Shown here piece by piece: positions 24,101-37,100 of a DNA stretch of 64,000 nt; positions within the stretch are counted from its first letter, which is position 1, and each line of letters starts with the position of its first letter. The notes beneath the pieces were generated by a model. The model did no database searches. It worked only from the letters and a program-made list of their open reading frames with translations, and was not told where the DNA came from. The translations under genes were made by a program, and so were the position numbers. This stretch comes from Eledone cirrhosa (Eukaryota > Mollusca > Cephalopoda > Octopoda > Eledonidae), in assembly GCA_964016885.1 (NCBI GenBank), contig OZ024747.1, forward strand, positions 7,661,795-7,725,794, written 5' to 3'.

Positions 24101-27100
24101 TTTAAAATGTTCCCTGGTTTTACAGCAAAACAGTATTGGTATTATCAATATGATCAGTTTATGACCCTTCCTAACCTTGCTACAATCAGAGAGTACATAA
24201 ATAATGATTGCTAGTTTAAATGTGGCCCAGCTGATTTGTGTATTAGTGTTTGACAACTTTTAAGAATTCTTCTTTGCTCAAAATACCTCATAAATAAGGT
24301 GGGGGGGGGGGGGGGGGGGGTCCGCTGATGTGTTAAACACTCAATAAGCAGCATATTTTGATTTTCTTTCCAGCTTTCCTCTTCTGTATCAACTACAACA
24401 GAAAAACAGAATTCCGAAAACTCTGTGACAATGTAAGTTTTTTTCCCTTGTCTGCATCCTATCTTTATCACCCATCCATTGTGAGAGTGCATTACACATT
24501 CTTAGGCATCATCATCATTTTACGTCCGCTTTTCCCTGCTTGCAAGGGTGGGACGGGTCTTATTCAGCACAGCATCTCTCCACTTGTCACGGTCCTTCGT
24601 CATCTCAGCGATCTGAGGTCTGTTCTCACCACCTCCGCCCATGTTTTTCGTGGTCTACCACTACCAACTGGCATTTCCTGGTACTTCTTCACCCATCGGT
24701 CATCCTCCATGCGCATCACATGTCCATACCACCGCAGTCTCCTCTCTCGCACACTACATTCTATCCCTCTCAGAAACAGTTTCTCTCTCAACACATCCAT
24801 GCTGGGTTGTTCACGCACATTGACATTGCACATCCAACGGAGCATGCTTGCCTCATTTCTCTCCAGCCGTCGCATATCCTCTGCAGTTGCTGCCGAAGTC
24901 TCACTACCATGCAGCATTGCGCTTCGTACGCAGGGAGAAACCCTTCTTTGTCAGCAGAGGAAGCAGCTCCCTAAACTTCTTTCAACCCGTCCTTATTCTA
25001 GATACTATGGCCTCGGAACACCCCCCTCCCATGCTAATCTGATTGCCTAGGTACCGGAAGCTATCTACCACTTCTATAGCACCCATCTGCATTTGAAAAA
25101 TGTATCTATCAATGCGACTTCTACTGTCTAATTTCCCTGTACATCTGCATACGTATTTCTCCCTACCTATTAGTTTGCCAGCTATCCCACTACATCTCTT
25201 GTGTACCCAGGATCTGCATTGTGTGCATTTTATAGAATTTATGCCAGTTCCTTTTCTGCATATCGAACAAGGCCATTCCCCTGACGGAATCAGAGTTTTG
25301 TCCTCTTTTCTACTCGTCAACACTTTTGTCTTAGCTAGGTTCACTCTCAGTCCTCTTGTTTCCATAGCCAGAATTTAATCTCTAGCTCCTCTACTGATTC
25401 TGCTATAAGAACTAGATCGTCAACATGGAGAAGTTCCCATGGACAGCCAGTCTTAAACTCCTGTTATGGCTTGGAGAACTATAATGAACAAGAGTGGGCT
25501 GAGGACTGAACCTTGATGTACTCCTATTTGTATCGGGAATTCCTCACTAAACTCCATTCCTACCCTCACTTTACTGACAGCACCTCTGTACAAAGTTTGC
25601 ACTGTCCTCACAAGCCATTCCTTAACACCTAGTTTCCTTAGGGACGACCAGATGACAGATCGGGGTACCCTATCAAAGGCGTTCTCTAGGTCAACAAAGG
25701 CTAAGTATAGTGGCTTATTTTTCTCTAAGAACCTCTCTTGCAATTGTCTCACCAAGAAGAGGGCATCTGTTGTACTCTTCCCAGGCACAAAACCAAACTG
25801 CATCTCATCTAGTTTGACCCTTTCTCTAATTAGTTGTGCTAATATCCTTTCTGCCACTTTCATAACCTGATCCATCAGTTTTATACCCCTATAATTGCTC
25901 CTCTCCAGAACATCCCCTTTACCTTTGTAGCAATTTATGAGAATACTGCTGCACCAGTCTTTGGGTATGACACCACCATATATAGCCTGATTGATGATGC
26001 GTGCAACCAGTTTAGTGCCTACGTCCCCTGATGCCTTCAGCATCTCAGCAACTAACCCCGACGGTCCAGCAGCCTTACCATTTTTCATTTCCTTAATCGC
26101 CTCTTGGACCCTATATTCGTCAATCTCAAAACCTGGTCCTTCTGTCGGATCTACTGAGGGTAATTTCTCTCTCTCCCATTCGTTCTCCACATTCAGCAGT
26201 CTCTCATAATGACATTTCCAGGCCTCCTTTTTCTGATCATTCGTGACTCTAAGTACACCGGCATCATTCCAGACACATTTATCTCCAACAACATCCTGAT
26301 TTGCATTGACACACTGCCTTGCAATGTGGAACACCGCACGCCTCTGATCTTCCCGTCGCAGAAAATTGGCAAACCTCCTACTCTCAGCCTCCCTGCATGC
26401 TAAGTACACTTGTCCTCTAGCTTCCCTCTTAGCGGCTGTATATCCTTCCCTACTCCCACCCTTTTTCCAAGCCTTCCATGCTAGTCTTTTGTCTCTAATG
26501 GCCCTATCTACTGTGCTGTTTCACCACCAGGTCACTCTCTGTCTGGTTGGAGCTCTGCTCCAGCCACAAGTTTCATCAGTAGCCTGCAGTAAGTTGTCAC
26601 GTAAGAAATTCCAGTTATTATCTATGTCATACGACTCTAAATCGTCTTCTTTTTTCATTATACACATCTTGAAGGGCTTTCCTAAATTTGTATTTTAGTG
26701 AAAGGTCTTTTAGCTTCCAGACCTTTCTTCTCCACACCTTCCTGTATGTCTCATTCCATCTCTTGCTTACTGAGATATCACTAACGACTAACCTATGCTG
26801 TGGGGTACATTCTTCCCCAGGGTATGCCTTGGTATTAGACACCATCTGCCTGTTCCGCTGCCTAACTAGTAAGAAGTCAATCTGGCTTATGTGCTCAATC
26901 ACAAATACCAATTGAGGATTGTTGTTTTGTATGGCTCTCTGAGTTGGGACTCTTGGTCATTGACATAATGCAGCGTTTGGTACATGATATGAACTAAGAA
27001 CTTGTTTGCTCTCACAGTACTCACATAGACATATATGTCTGTTTATGCATATATGTATTCAAATGTGGATGGCCAACCGTTAACTTTACTCATCATGATC

Positions 27101-30100
27101 ATTAGACCTGTTTTTTCCATGCTTGCATGGATTGGGCTAGTGTTTTGAAGAGTAGTTTTGCTATGGATGCTCTTTCTAATGTCAGATCATCCTCTAAAGT
27201 ATGGTATGTTTTGCTCACTTTTCCCCCAAACCCCTACTCTGCAAAACGTATTGTTTGTGGGAGACAAATATCAACGGTTGTGGGGTCAGTCACCATAAAA
27301 ACATTTGCAGCAACAAGTAAACACACATGCACACCTATAAATATATATAATCAACATTGTTACGTCTGTTTTTCCATGCTTGCATGAGTTGGAGATATAT
27401 ATATGTATATATATACACATATATGATGGTGCCCCTTTCAGTTCGTATCTACAAAATTCACTCAAGGCATTGGAGTTGAACTTAGAACCATGTGTTTCTG
27501 AAGCAAACTTCTTAAACAGCCATGCCTACACCTAAATATTAAATTTAAAAAAAATTGTAATGACTCAAATATATTTTTTGGGGAAAAAAACTAAAAAAAA
27601 AAAAAATCACTCTATTCTACACTTGGTAAATATTTCCCTCTTTGTCTTTACAGCTCCGCACACATTTGATGCAAATTAACAAACAGCAGCACCAACAGAC
27701 TGCCATCAACCTGAATAATGTGGAGTCACAGGCAATGCACTTGGAGACGCGTTTGGCTCAGCTGGATAGTGCTATCAGTATGGAGCTGTGGCAAGAAGCT
27801 TTTAAAGCTGTTGAGGACATTTATAACTTGATCAGTTTGTCAAAGAAGCCGCCCAAGCCTGCTCTGATGGCCAACTACTACCAGAAGTTAGGCCTCGTAT
27901 TCTGGAAATCGGGAAACCATCTATTTCATGCTTGTACTCTTCATCGGCTTTTCCATCTGTCCAGAGATCAGAAGAAGAATTTGTCTCAAGAAGAATTGCA
28001 ACGGTAAAATAACTTCAGCTGATCTGTTTATCCTCTGTAATACATGCTAGCATAAAAATAATTCCTTGTGAAATCATAGCTATCTAACATTTTCTCAGAA
28101 TTCTCTCTGAAATATAAACCTGTATGTCTGTGGATTTGATAAATTGTTGTATATGATTTAACACTTTTTGTTTTTTTGTTTTTCATACCTTCTAGAATGG
28201 CAACTCGTGTATTGTGTGCCAGTTTGGCCATTCCGATTCCTCCGGCTAGAAATGCCATTGGTCAGTTATTGGATATGGATGAGAGCACCTTGGATAAACA
28301 ACGTCGATTGGCTACCTTGCTTATGCTCAACAATCCGCCCAACAGACAGCAGCTTATCAAAGATTTGGTATGTTTCTTGCTTTGCCTTTCATCCTTTTGT
28401 GCTCGATACAGTACAGTACTAGTCCAGGGCAGTGGTTTGGTGGAATTGTTAAAGCATTGAACGAGATACTTTGCAGTATTTGTCTGAAAACCCACAGTGA
28501 CCTATTTGTATAGTAGACTTACACCGTCACCCAGTTCAACACCACTACCTGTTTAGTTTCTGAGGATAGACTTTGTATATCATTCTTCTTGGGAAGAAAT
28601 TTCTGAAATAAAGAGGTGTAAGGAATTTTATGAAATAATTACCAGTTATATATATATATTTGTGTCAATTCAGTTCACTGTACCAGTTGCTCACAAAAAG
28701 TAGTTTTGTACCAAAAAAGAAGAAATTATATACACTGAGACACACTTATGAATTGTGATTTTTATTAATAAAGTAAAAATCACTGAAACTAGTAAGTAGT
28801 TGGCTTAATGCTTTCAAAGTTTTTGATGGCAACCTCAAATTCTACTTGGTCATTTTGATTTTCTTCTCAGTTAACTAGAAGCTACTCGTGTACATTGTGG
28901 TTCCATAAGTGACAAGTATATTGTTACAGCAGCATACTGTCACAAAGTGGACCATACAGATTTTTTTGTTGTCCATAACCCACAACAATTCACTGTACAC
29001 CTACAATGACACACACGTGTATGAGTGCACACACTGGTGGGTATTTTATGTATAAAACATCAAACATCCACATAGTTATTGATATATATATAATAATTTC
29101 TTTATTATTTAATAATAATAATTTCTTTATATAATGAAAAGGATTTGATGCCCAGAAGTTTTAACTGATTCCTATTTGGAGCCTGCGTGGTAGTATTATA
29201 AATGTTTGTGTTATTTATCTGTTGTAGGTGAAGTACAGTGTTATACAGTATGTTTTCCCTGAGCTACAGAACCTTTATCGATGGCTGGAGATTGACTTTC
29301 ATCCTTTGAAATTGTCTGATCGAGTGAAATCCTGTATTGAATTTATCAACAACCAATCGGACTTGAAACAATATGTTCCGGCTTTGCAAGATATCATTAT
29401 TACCCGTGTACTTAAACAGGTAGGTTAACTATATATTCTCTCTCTCTCTCAGCTTCATAAAACTAACATTATCATTCATTATGCAATATATATTTCATAG
29501 CCTTTAATGTGCAAGGCAGGTTTGTAGTAAATCCATCATTACACCAGTTATGGAAATCAAAATGTCCACACAAATTGATGTCCTACTGACTATCTCAAAC
29601 ATATACTAGATCTTGTGGCAGCAGATGCATACCCATGGGAGTCTATTTACACTGTCAACAGCTGGAAAACAAAGGATAAAATATCTATGACTAGCTAACA
29701 GATTTATGACACACTAGCCTAGATAATTAACAAGAGGATTTAGACTTCACATCCACCCATACATATCAGATACAATCTTGCTTTCTCTCATGCTCCACAT
29801 CTTTTTCTCTTTCTCTTTTTCCATTTCAGTTTTTATTTCTTCTATTTAAATGTTATATTTTTTCGATATATATAACATTAGAGACCTATTGATTCTCTAT
29901 TCAGTTTTGTTTATATCTGTCAGATGAAGTGACGTTATCATCTGAGTTCAGCTATAATCAGTGGTGCAATTCCCTGTGTATAAATAAACAATTGTATGAT
30001 ACCACAGCAGGGTTGTTACAGAAACAGTTGTAATACTGATTTCATGATTCTCTTAGCTTGCCTTGCTCTAGCATATCTGTAGACATATTATTCGCTTCAC

Positions 30101-33100
30101 TTTGATTTGGTACTATGCTGTATGCTGCCACATTATAATGTTTTTTATACAGTGTACATATGTTATCATTAATATAATAATGTAATTCTATCTCAATTTA
30201 CAGGTGTCTCAAGTGTATCAGACCATAGAATTTAACCGTCTGTCTGTCCTGGTGCCATTTGCTTCTTCATTCCACTTAGAACGTGTGATTGTCTCTTCTG
30301 CAAAGCATTTAGATCTTCAGGTATGTTACCATCGATTGATACTTCAATATTTATTTTAATTTTTTAAGTACTCAACTGTACAGATTCCTGCTTTAACCAT
30401 TTCACCTGTTATTTCTTAACCCTTTAGCATTCAAACCGACAAGATTATGTCCCCTTTCATTTATTCAAACCAACAAAAACCGACATTTAATACCACACGG
30501 AGATCTCCTTCTAAAAATAAACATTTACATCATCGAAATCTCGTCAATTCGAGATTACTGCGAGATAAAACCCTTACGCGCGAAAATTAACTCTTAGTAT
30601 TGTTAAAGAACTTGCGATAACACGTGTTTTTAACGTTGAAAGTGTACATGGCTTCCGAAAGTAGCGACAAGGAATTTGAAGGTTTTACGTCCGACGACAT
30701 TCGAGATCAAAAAGAAACAGATAATATCAGTGGTTTATCTTCAAACGAATCAGATATATTTATTTCTGATATATCTGATAGTCAGTTTGAAAGTGAAAGA
30801 GAACATTTGACTGACACCATTGAAAAAACACCAACGTGGTTGAAAGAAACAACATTGATACATGTTTCGGATTTTACTGAAAATATTGGACCACAACACA
30901 CATTACCACCCGATGCTAAAGCACTGGATTATTTTTTTTAATTTTTACCACAAACTTTCTTCGAAGTTGTGGCATATCGCTATGTACAAGAACAAATTTC
31001 TAATATCGGAAAACCCGATCTGTTATGGCGTCCAACAGATTCTGCCGAAATGAAAGCGTTTTTTACCATAAATATTATGTTTGGTATTAAACAATTTCCA
31101 CGACTGGAATTATTGGAGTACTGATATAAGGTTTGGTGACCCTTATATATCTAGTATTATGGCAAAAACGAGATTCATCAAATTAAACCAGTATTTGCAT
31201 CTGGTTGATACTTCAAATGCCCCTGGTAGAAATTAATCAAATTACGACCCACTATACAAAGTATGACCATTAATTGAAATATTGTCAGAAAAATTTAAAA
31301 GTGTGTATAAACTTATATATTGGGAACATTCTGTTACGTAAATTTACAGAGTACATTGTCAATATTATTTTGACTGGTGAAAAGGTTTTATACATTTTTT
31401 TTCAATGAAAATATTTGCCTGGAATGTAGAGAAAGACTAAAACCTGGTACTGATTACACCTGCATTTTTAATTAATTCACCTGTTCGGAAAATTGCTAGA
31501 ATTGATGGAAATCAGCATCTAGGTCATTATTGGATTTTTTTGCAACAAATCTAACAGACAAGGCAGATAAAGTTTAAATTTTTGTGTTTATCCATAAAGT
31601 TATTACTTTTACACCTGTTAATTAATTTCACCTGCCCATAAAAGTCAAATTTAACAAAAAAAATCAGGTAAAAATATATAATTGTAAATTATAGTTATTT
31701 AAACATCTACTGACAAAATTTCAAGTCTGCACATAGAAAATTAAAGTAATTACAAACAAATAAAATTGATAACCCTCTTGAGTATAATTAAGTGAAAATA
31801 ATGCGAATAGATGAACATGACATTTGACAATTCAATGTGAATGCTAAAGGGTTAAACCATTCCTTATTACTAACTCAGAGTGATATCAATGCCACTAGGT
31901 TGGACAGGTCTCTTTGAGGCAATGTTTTATGGCTGGCGGCCCTTTCTAACACCAACCCCTTTGGTTACTCTTACCACACATCAGGAATGTATATATGAGG
32001 TTACTCCCTCTTCTTCTTTGTACACAAAAATACATATATGTTAGACTTACACAATAATGTGCAGCTCACTGTATTTTCAATTTATGTCTATCGTAAGAAA
32101 TATCTGGATTGACACTTTTTTTTTTCCTTTTTCCTCTCCAGGTGAGAATTAACCATCGCACCAATTCTCTGAGTTTTGGTACTGACTTGGTTCTTGCCCA
32201 GAAAGAAGATATACCTGAAGGCCCCTACATCCAAAGTATGCCAAGTGAACGTATCCGCAATCAGCTTTCCATTATGGCTCAAGTTCTACACAAGTCTGTA
32301 CAACTGGTTCGTCCAAAGGAGACTGAGGTATGTTATAAAATGTAGAGGCTTTAGAAAGTACTGCTGTCTTTAAATTTATTATAGAATGTAGCTTCTCTCG
32401 AGCAAGTTGGTTAGTAATTAACTAACTAGCTGGTGTTACTGGTTAATGACTGTTCCACTGGTTAACTAGGTGGTGTTTGAACAGCTTGCAATACGGATCA
32501 AATTGACTACTTTTGTCTTATATTAAGAATCATTTACCTATGTTTTTCAAGGTGCTGAAAGTATGTAGCCTAAACTACTTATAGAAATGTACACAAGGTT
32601 ATGCCATGTATTTACTAACTGGAGTAACACCAATACAGCATCAGTTATGAATAAATTTAAATAGAGTTCTACCTAGTGTCTTACTATACAGTGGTTGTTG
32701 GTAATATTACAAAATAAGAACAATAAAGCAGAACATCTTTTGTAAACTATATTTTTTATTATTGTTGTAGATCTGATAAACAAAATACTTTGCAATGCTT
32801 CATTGAATTTTCTGGGTTCATCTGCTATTTGTGTTGGATTTCTTGGTAGTTGAATGTTTAGTTCCTTGAAGAAAAGGTTTTACTAAAATACTTGACATAT
32901 TTTTGTTGATTAAATTTTTATCATTGTCACTTCACTTTTGTAGACTGACAAGGAAGATCAGAGGAAAGAAATGATTGAAACTTACCGTTTGGCAGCAAAG
33001 GAGGAGCACAAAAATATTCTGAAGAGGCGACAAATTATTGAGAACCGTAAAGAACAGCTGGAACATCTTAATGACCAGAGGGTAAGTGGATTCTCTGTCT

Positions 33101-34047
33101 TCACCCACCCATATAACTTTACAGTTTGTATCTGCCTGATTAGCATTCCGATAGATCTGTCTATCTATGCTTATGTCATATGTATACTGTTATGAAAACA
33201 ACTAAACAAAAAATTAGTCTGATAGAATTATATTTGTAGTGACTGGTGGTCATTGTAGGTGCTGACTCTACAAATGGCTAAAAACTGAAGTATCTCAAAA
33301 TAGAATGGCATAGTTATGAAATGGTAGATGTGACCCCGGGCATTTTTATCTCCTCAATGTGTTGTATGTTGTTGACCTGTTTTGTTCCTTGTAGTTTGGA
33401 TTGATATAAAGTAAAGAAGGCTCTCGGGTTAAACTGATAACCCTACTACTGACATATGTTTCTAGGTATGAGGTGAATGAGATATCTCTCTAACTGGAGA
33501 GAAATTCTAATACAGATGGCATTCCCAGATCGTCTGGTACTTGTTTCCTACTGATGGCAGCAGGTATAGTCGCATGGTTAAGCAGCTTGACCAAGTCTTT
33601 GTGGGTAGAATTTGGTATGTAGGCACTATGTGGTAGCCTGTCATGTATGGTTGTTTAAACCAGCCTCCCTTTACATAACTTTTAGCCATTCTGCCCCCCC
33701 CCAACATCTAATATAATACAGTGCACTAAAGATGCATTATCTTCTAGATATATACACCTGATGGCAGCATGGAAGAACATGGGTGGGGTAGGGTCATGGT
33801 GATGGTGATGATGATGGTTCTTTTTTTTTTTCAGGAACGGGAGGAACAAGAACAACAGAAAGAGCAACGTCGTAAGGCGTATGAGGCTGAAATGGCCCGC
33901 TTGGAACGAGATGCCAAGGAACGTGAGAAACAACGCAAGGAAGAGGAACACAAGGAGATTCAAAGGCGTCACGCCAAAGAAAGGATTGAACAGCTCCGCA
34001 AATCTGAAATGGGTGCAAAATTCTTACAAAATATTGATGAAGAAGTG

Positions 34048-34122
<75 letters not shown>

Positions 34123-37100
34123 GGGTTGTTTAATATTGGACATATTTAAATGTATTTCATCCAGCATATCTCAGGTGTTGAATTCTGTATTTTCACGTCC
34201 CACTATGTTTTGTTCAACTTTATTTCCGACTCTATTTATGGCTGTCTCCTTTTTCCTGTTTTGCACTCTTCTCCGGCTCTATTTGTCCCCTCTTTTAGTC
34301 AACTGCCTCTCATTTCACTTTTATTGTCTGATTGTTTAGGACTTTGCTGATTTGGATGTTGAGGAGATCATGGCCCGTCAAGTGGAACAGCTTGAGAAAG
34401 AAAAGAAGGAGCTACTGGAGAGGTTGAAGGCTCAAGAAAAGAAGGTTTGTTGTGTTAAATTCTGTCTTCGCTGACTACATCTGTTATATTTTGTGATTTC
34501 TTCTGAACAGATCTTTTTAGTATCTGGTAACTATCAATTTTATGGAGAATTGGTAGAATCGTTAGAATGTCGGATAGAAGGCTTTATGGTATTTGTTCCG
34601 GCTCTCTGCTGTATGAGTCCAAATCCTGCCGAGGTCAACTTTGCCTGTCATCCTTTCGAGGTCAAAATAAAAAAACGTACCAGTCTAGTATTGGGGTAGA
34701 TTCTTCCTTTCTCTGGAAGAAATCTGTTGTACTCCGGTCTGGAGAGGGAAGGACTCTGCCAGGCTTAAAATGTCTAAGAAACACTATGTCAATTCAGCGC
34801 CCCTACGACTCTATCAGGAGTTACAGGACCAAAAAACTTTCAATTACAGTGTTATTGATCTCTTTAGTCTTGGACTATTCACATGACCCAGCTAGTTGAT
34901 AAAGTTTCATTTGATGTGTGTGTGTGTAGATTTTGTACATCAGTTTAATGTATAGTGTTGCTGTAATGTGTCATTAATTTTTTGTATAAATATTTATAGG
35001 TGGACTATTTTGCCCGAGCTAAGAGACTGGAGGAGATACCTTTACTTGAGGAACAATTCAAAGAGGAGAAAGTACAGAATCAGAAATTCTGGGAAGAACA
35101 AGAGAAAGAGAGGGTGAGTTTGGATATAGACTAATACTCTGGTTTATTTGTAACAGTGTTGAAGCACACAGTAACTATGGGGAGAAGTAACACAGTGGTG
35201 TGTGTAATCCCTCGTAAAACCCTGTTAATAATTGTAAAGAGTCTATATGCTTGGACATTTATATAGAATGTATAAAGTGTTATAAAGTTTATTATTTATT
35301 ATTTGTGTATTTCTTATAGATTGAGGGACTTCGGAAGGAACGAGAACTGGCTTTAGAGACATGGAATCGTCTCAATCGCATGAAAGATGAGAAAGTCAAA
35401 TTTGTTAAGACTTTATCAGAAGCAAGAAAGTCTGACTTTAATGTAAGTAAAGATGTGATCCTTTTCGATCCCCCTTTTTTTAAACATCTTGTGCAATGTA
35501 ATGTGTTAAAGTAGTTGCTGTACTAAAGGAAATCTTTGCTGTGTTAGTATCCAGTGTTGAAGCTATTGGTAGTAAAAATGATTGTCTGTTTCATCATTAC
35601 AGGATAGATTGAAGAAATTTGAGGTAAGAATGCAGGAGGAGGCCAAGAGTAGGTTGAAGAAACGCAAGGAGAAACGTAAAAAGGAACGCAGAGAGAAGTA
35701 CTATCGTGAGAAGGAGGAGGAAGAAAAACGTTTGAAGGAAGAAATGGAAAGAAAAGGTATATTTCATATGTGGGTGTGTGGTTCTCTTGTGATGTTTTTA
35801 TGTATTGGTTTCCATGTCAAACTTCTTCATTCCTATTGTATTACGAGGATTCCATTACACAGTCACTCAAAATGCTTTTACTAGTAGCTAACATCTCTTT
35901 CACACACACACTATGACCCTTTTCAAGAGTGGTGACAAGGAGAGAGGAAAGTATCCCTAAACTGGAGATCTGGTTCAAATATTTGCAATAGATTGGTATC
36001 CAATGGCCATGTGGTAGTATTAAACTTGGTAAGGGATTAAGTCTATCACCAAAGTTGTCCATGGTGGAATTTGAAATTAGAACAAGATCTGGAACAAATA
36101 GCACAAGGCATCTTGTCTGATGCCGTATCAATTCTGCTAATCTACCATTCTGGACTGGTATTTTATTGTACTATAAAGAGATGAAGGCAAAGATGATTTT
36201 ATTTATATCTTCAGGTGTGTCAAGTACTAGGGTCTAGAACACTGTATATTTAGAAAAAGATTTATACTGCAGGATATCTAATTAGAATATCTAACAACTG
36301 TGTTAGCTTGCCATGAACAGCCTTCTTTTTGGAGTATCAAGGATTACATTAGCTAATGTATCGTTTCCATTTTAAAGATGGTAGGGTGTGATTTGATAGA
36401 TATTTAGTTGCCATCAGGTCGTGAGATTTGGATTATATATATACTATATTTATAAGTTGACTCATGGCGATTGTTATTGTTTAGCTCCAGATCAGCCCGG
36501 ATCATTCATTTGATCAAAGCCATTCCAGCTGTCATCACCCCATCTTTTCCTTATGTGTAGGGAACCTAGGACCACATTTTCTGCTGCCCTTTTCTTCAGT
36601 TAGTTTATGACTTGGTCTATTGACTATTTAAGAATCTAAGTGGGGATTTGCGTAAAAGGTGGGTGGTTGAGATATGTGTATATATCATTTTATAGTGGCA
36701 TGAGGGAATGGGGGTATTATAGCCCAGATCAAGTTTTATACAAAATTACTGTCCTTCCTAATACTGGCCACTTGACAAACTGTATTGGCTGTATTTTAGA
36801 AATGTTGAGCTTTGTTTTTTCAGAGCTTAGATTTATTCTGAATTTTCCCTTTAAACATGTACTTTATTGGGTGATGGAGGTAGTAGGGGTTCTTGTTGAG
36901 ACCCCGGTTGGTGTACTGATGAAACCAACAGTAATAGGTATTAATAAGTTAATAATCTATTGCAGAAATTGAAGATCGGGAAGAAGCTGATCGACTTGAA
37001 CGTGAGAGACGTGAACAGGAGGCTCGAGATAGAACAGCCAAGCTGCAAGAACAGTTTGATAAACAGAGGGCTCGTGAGAAGGAGATCGAGGAGAAAGAGG

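Noticed and set aside
24358..25050. 230-codon plus-strand open frame
   Set aside because: Its first part is EIF3A exon 5 running into the intron; the rest is the antisense of the LINE C-terminal region.
30862..31053. Separate small frame [11 protein letters not shown] in the piggyBac element
   Set aside because: The transposase similarity lies in the other frame across the same bases ([13 protein letters not shown]), so this is a shadow.
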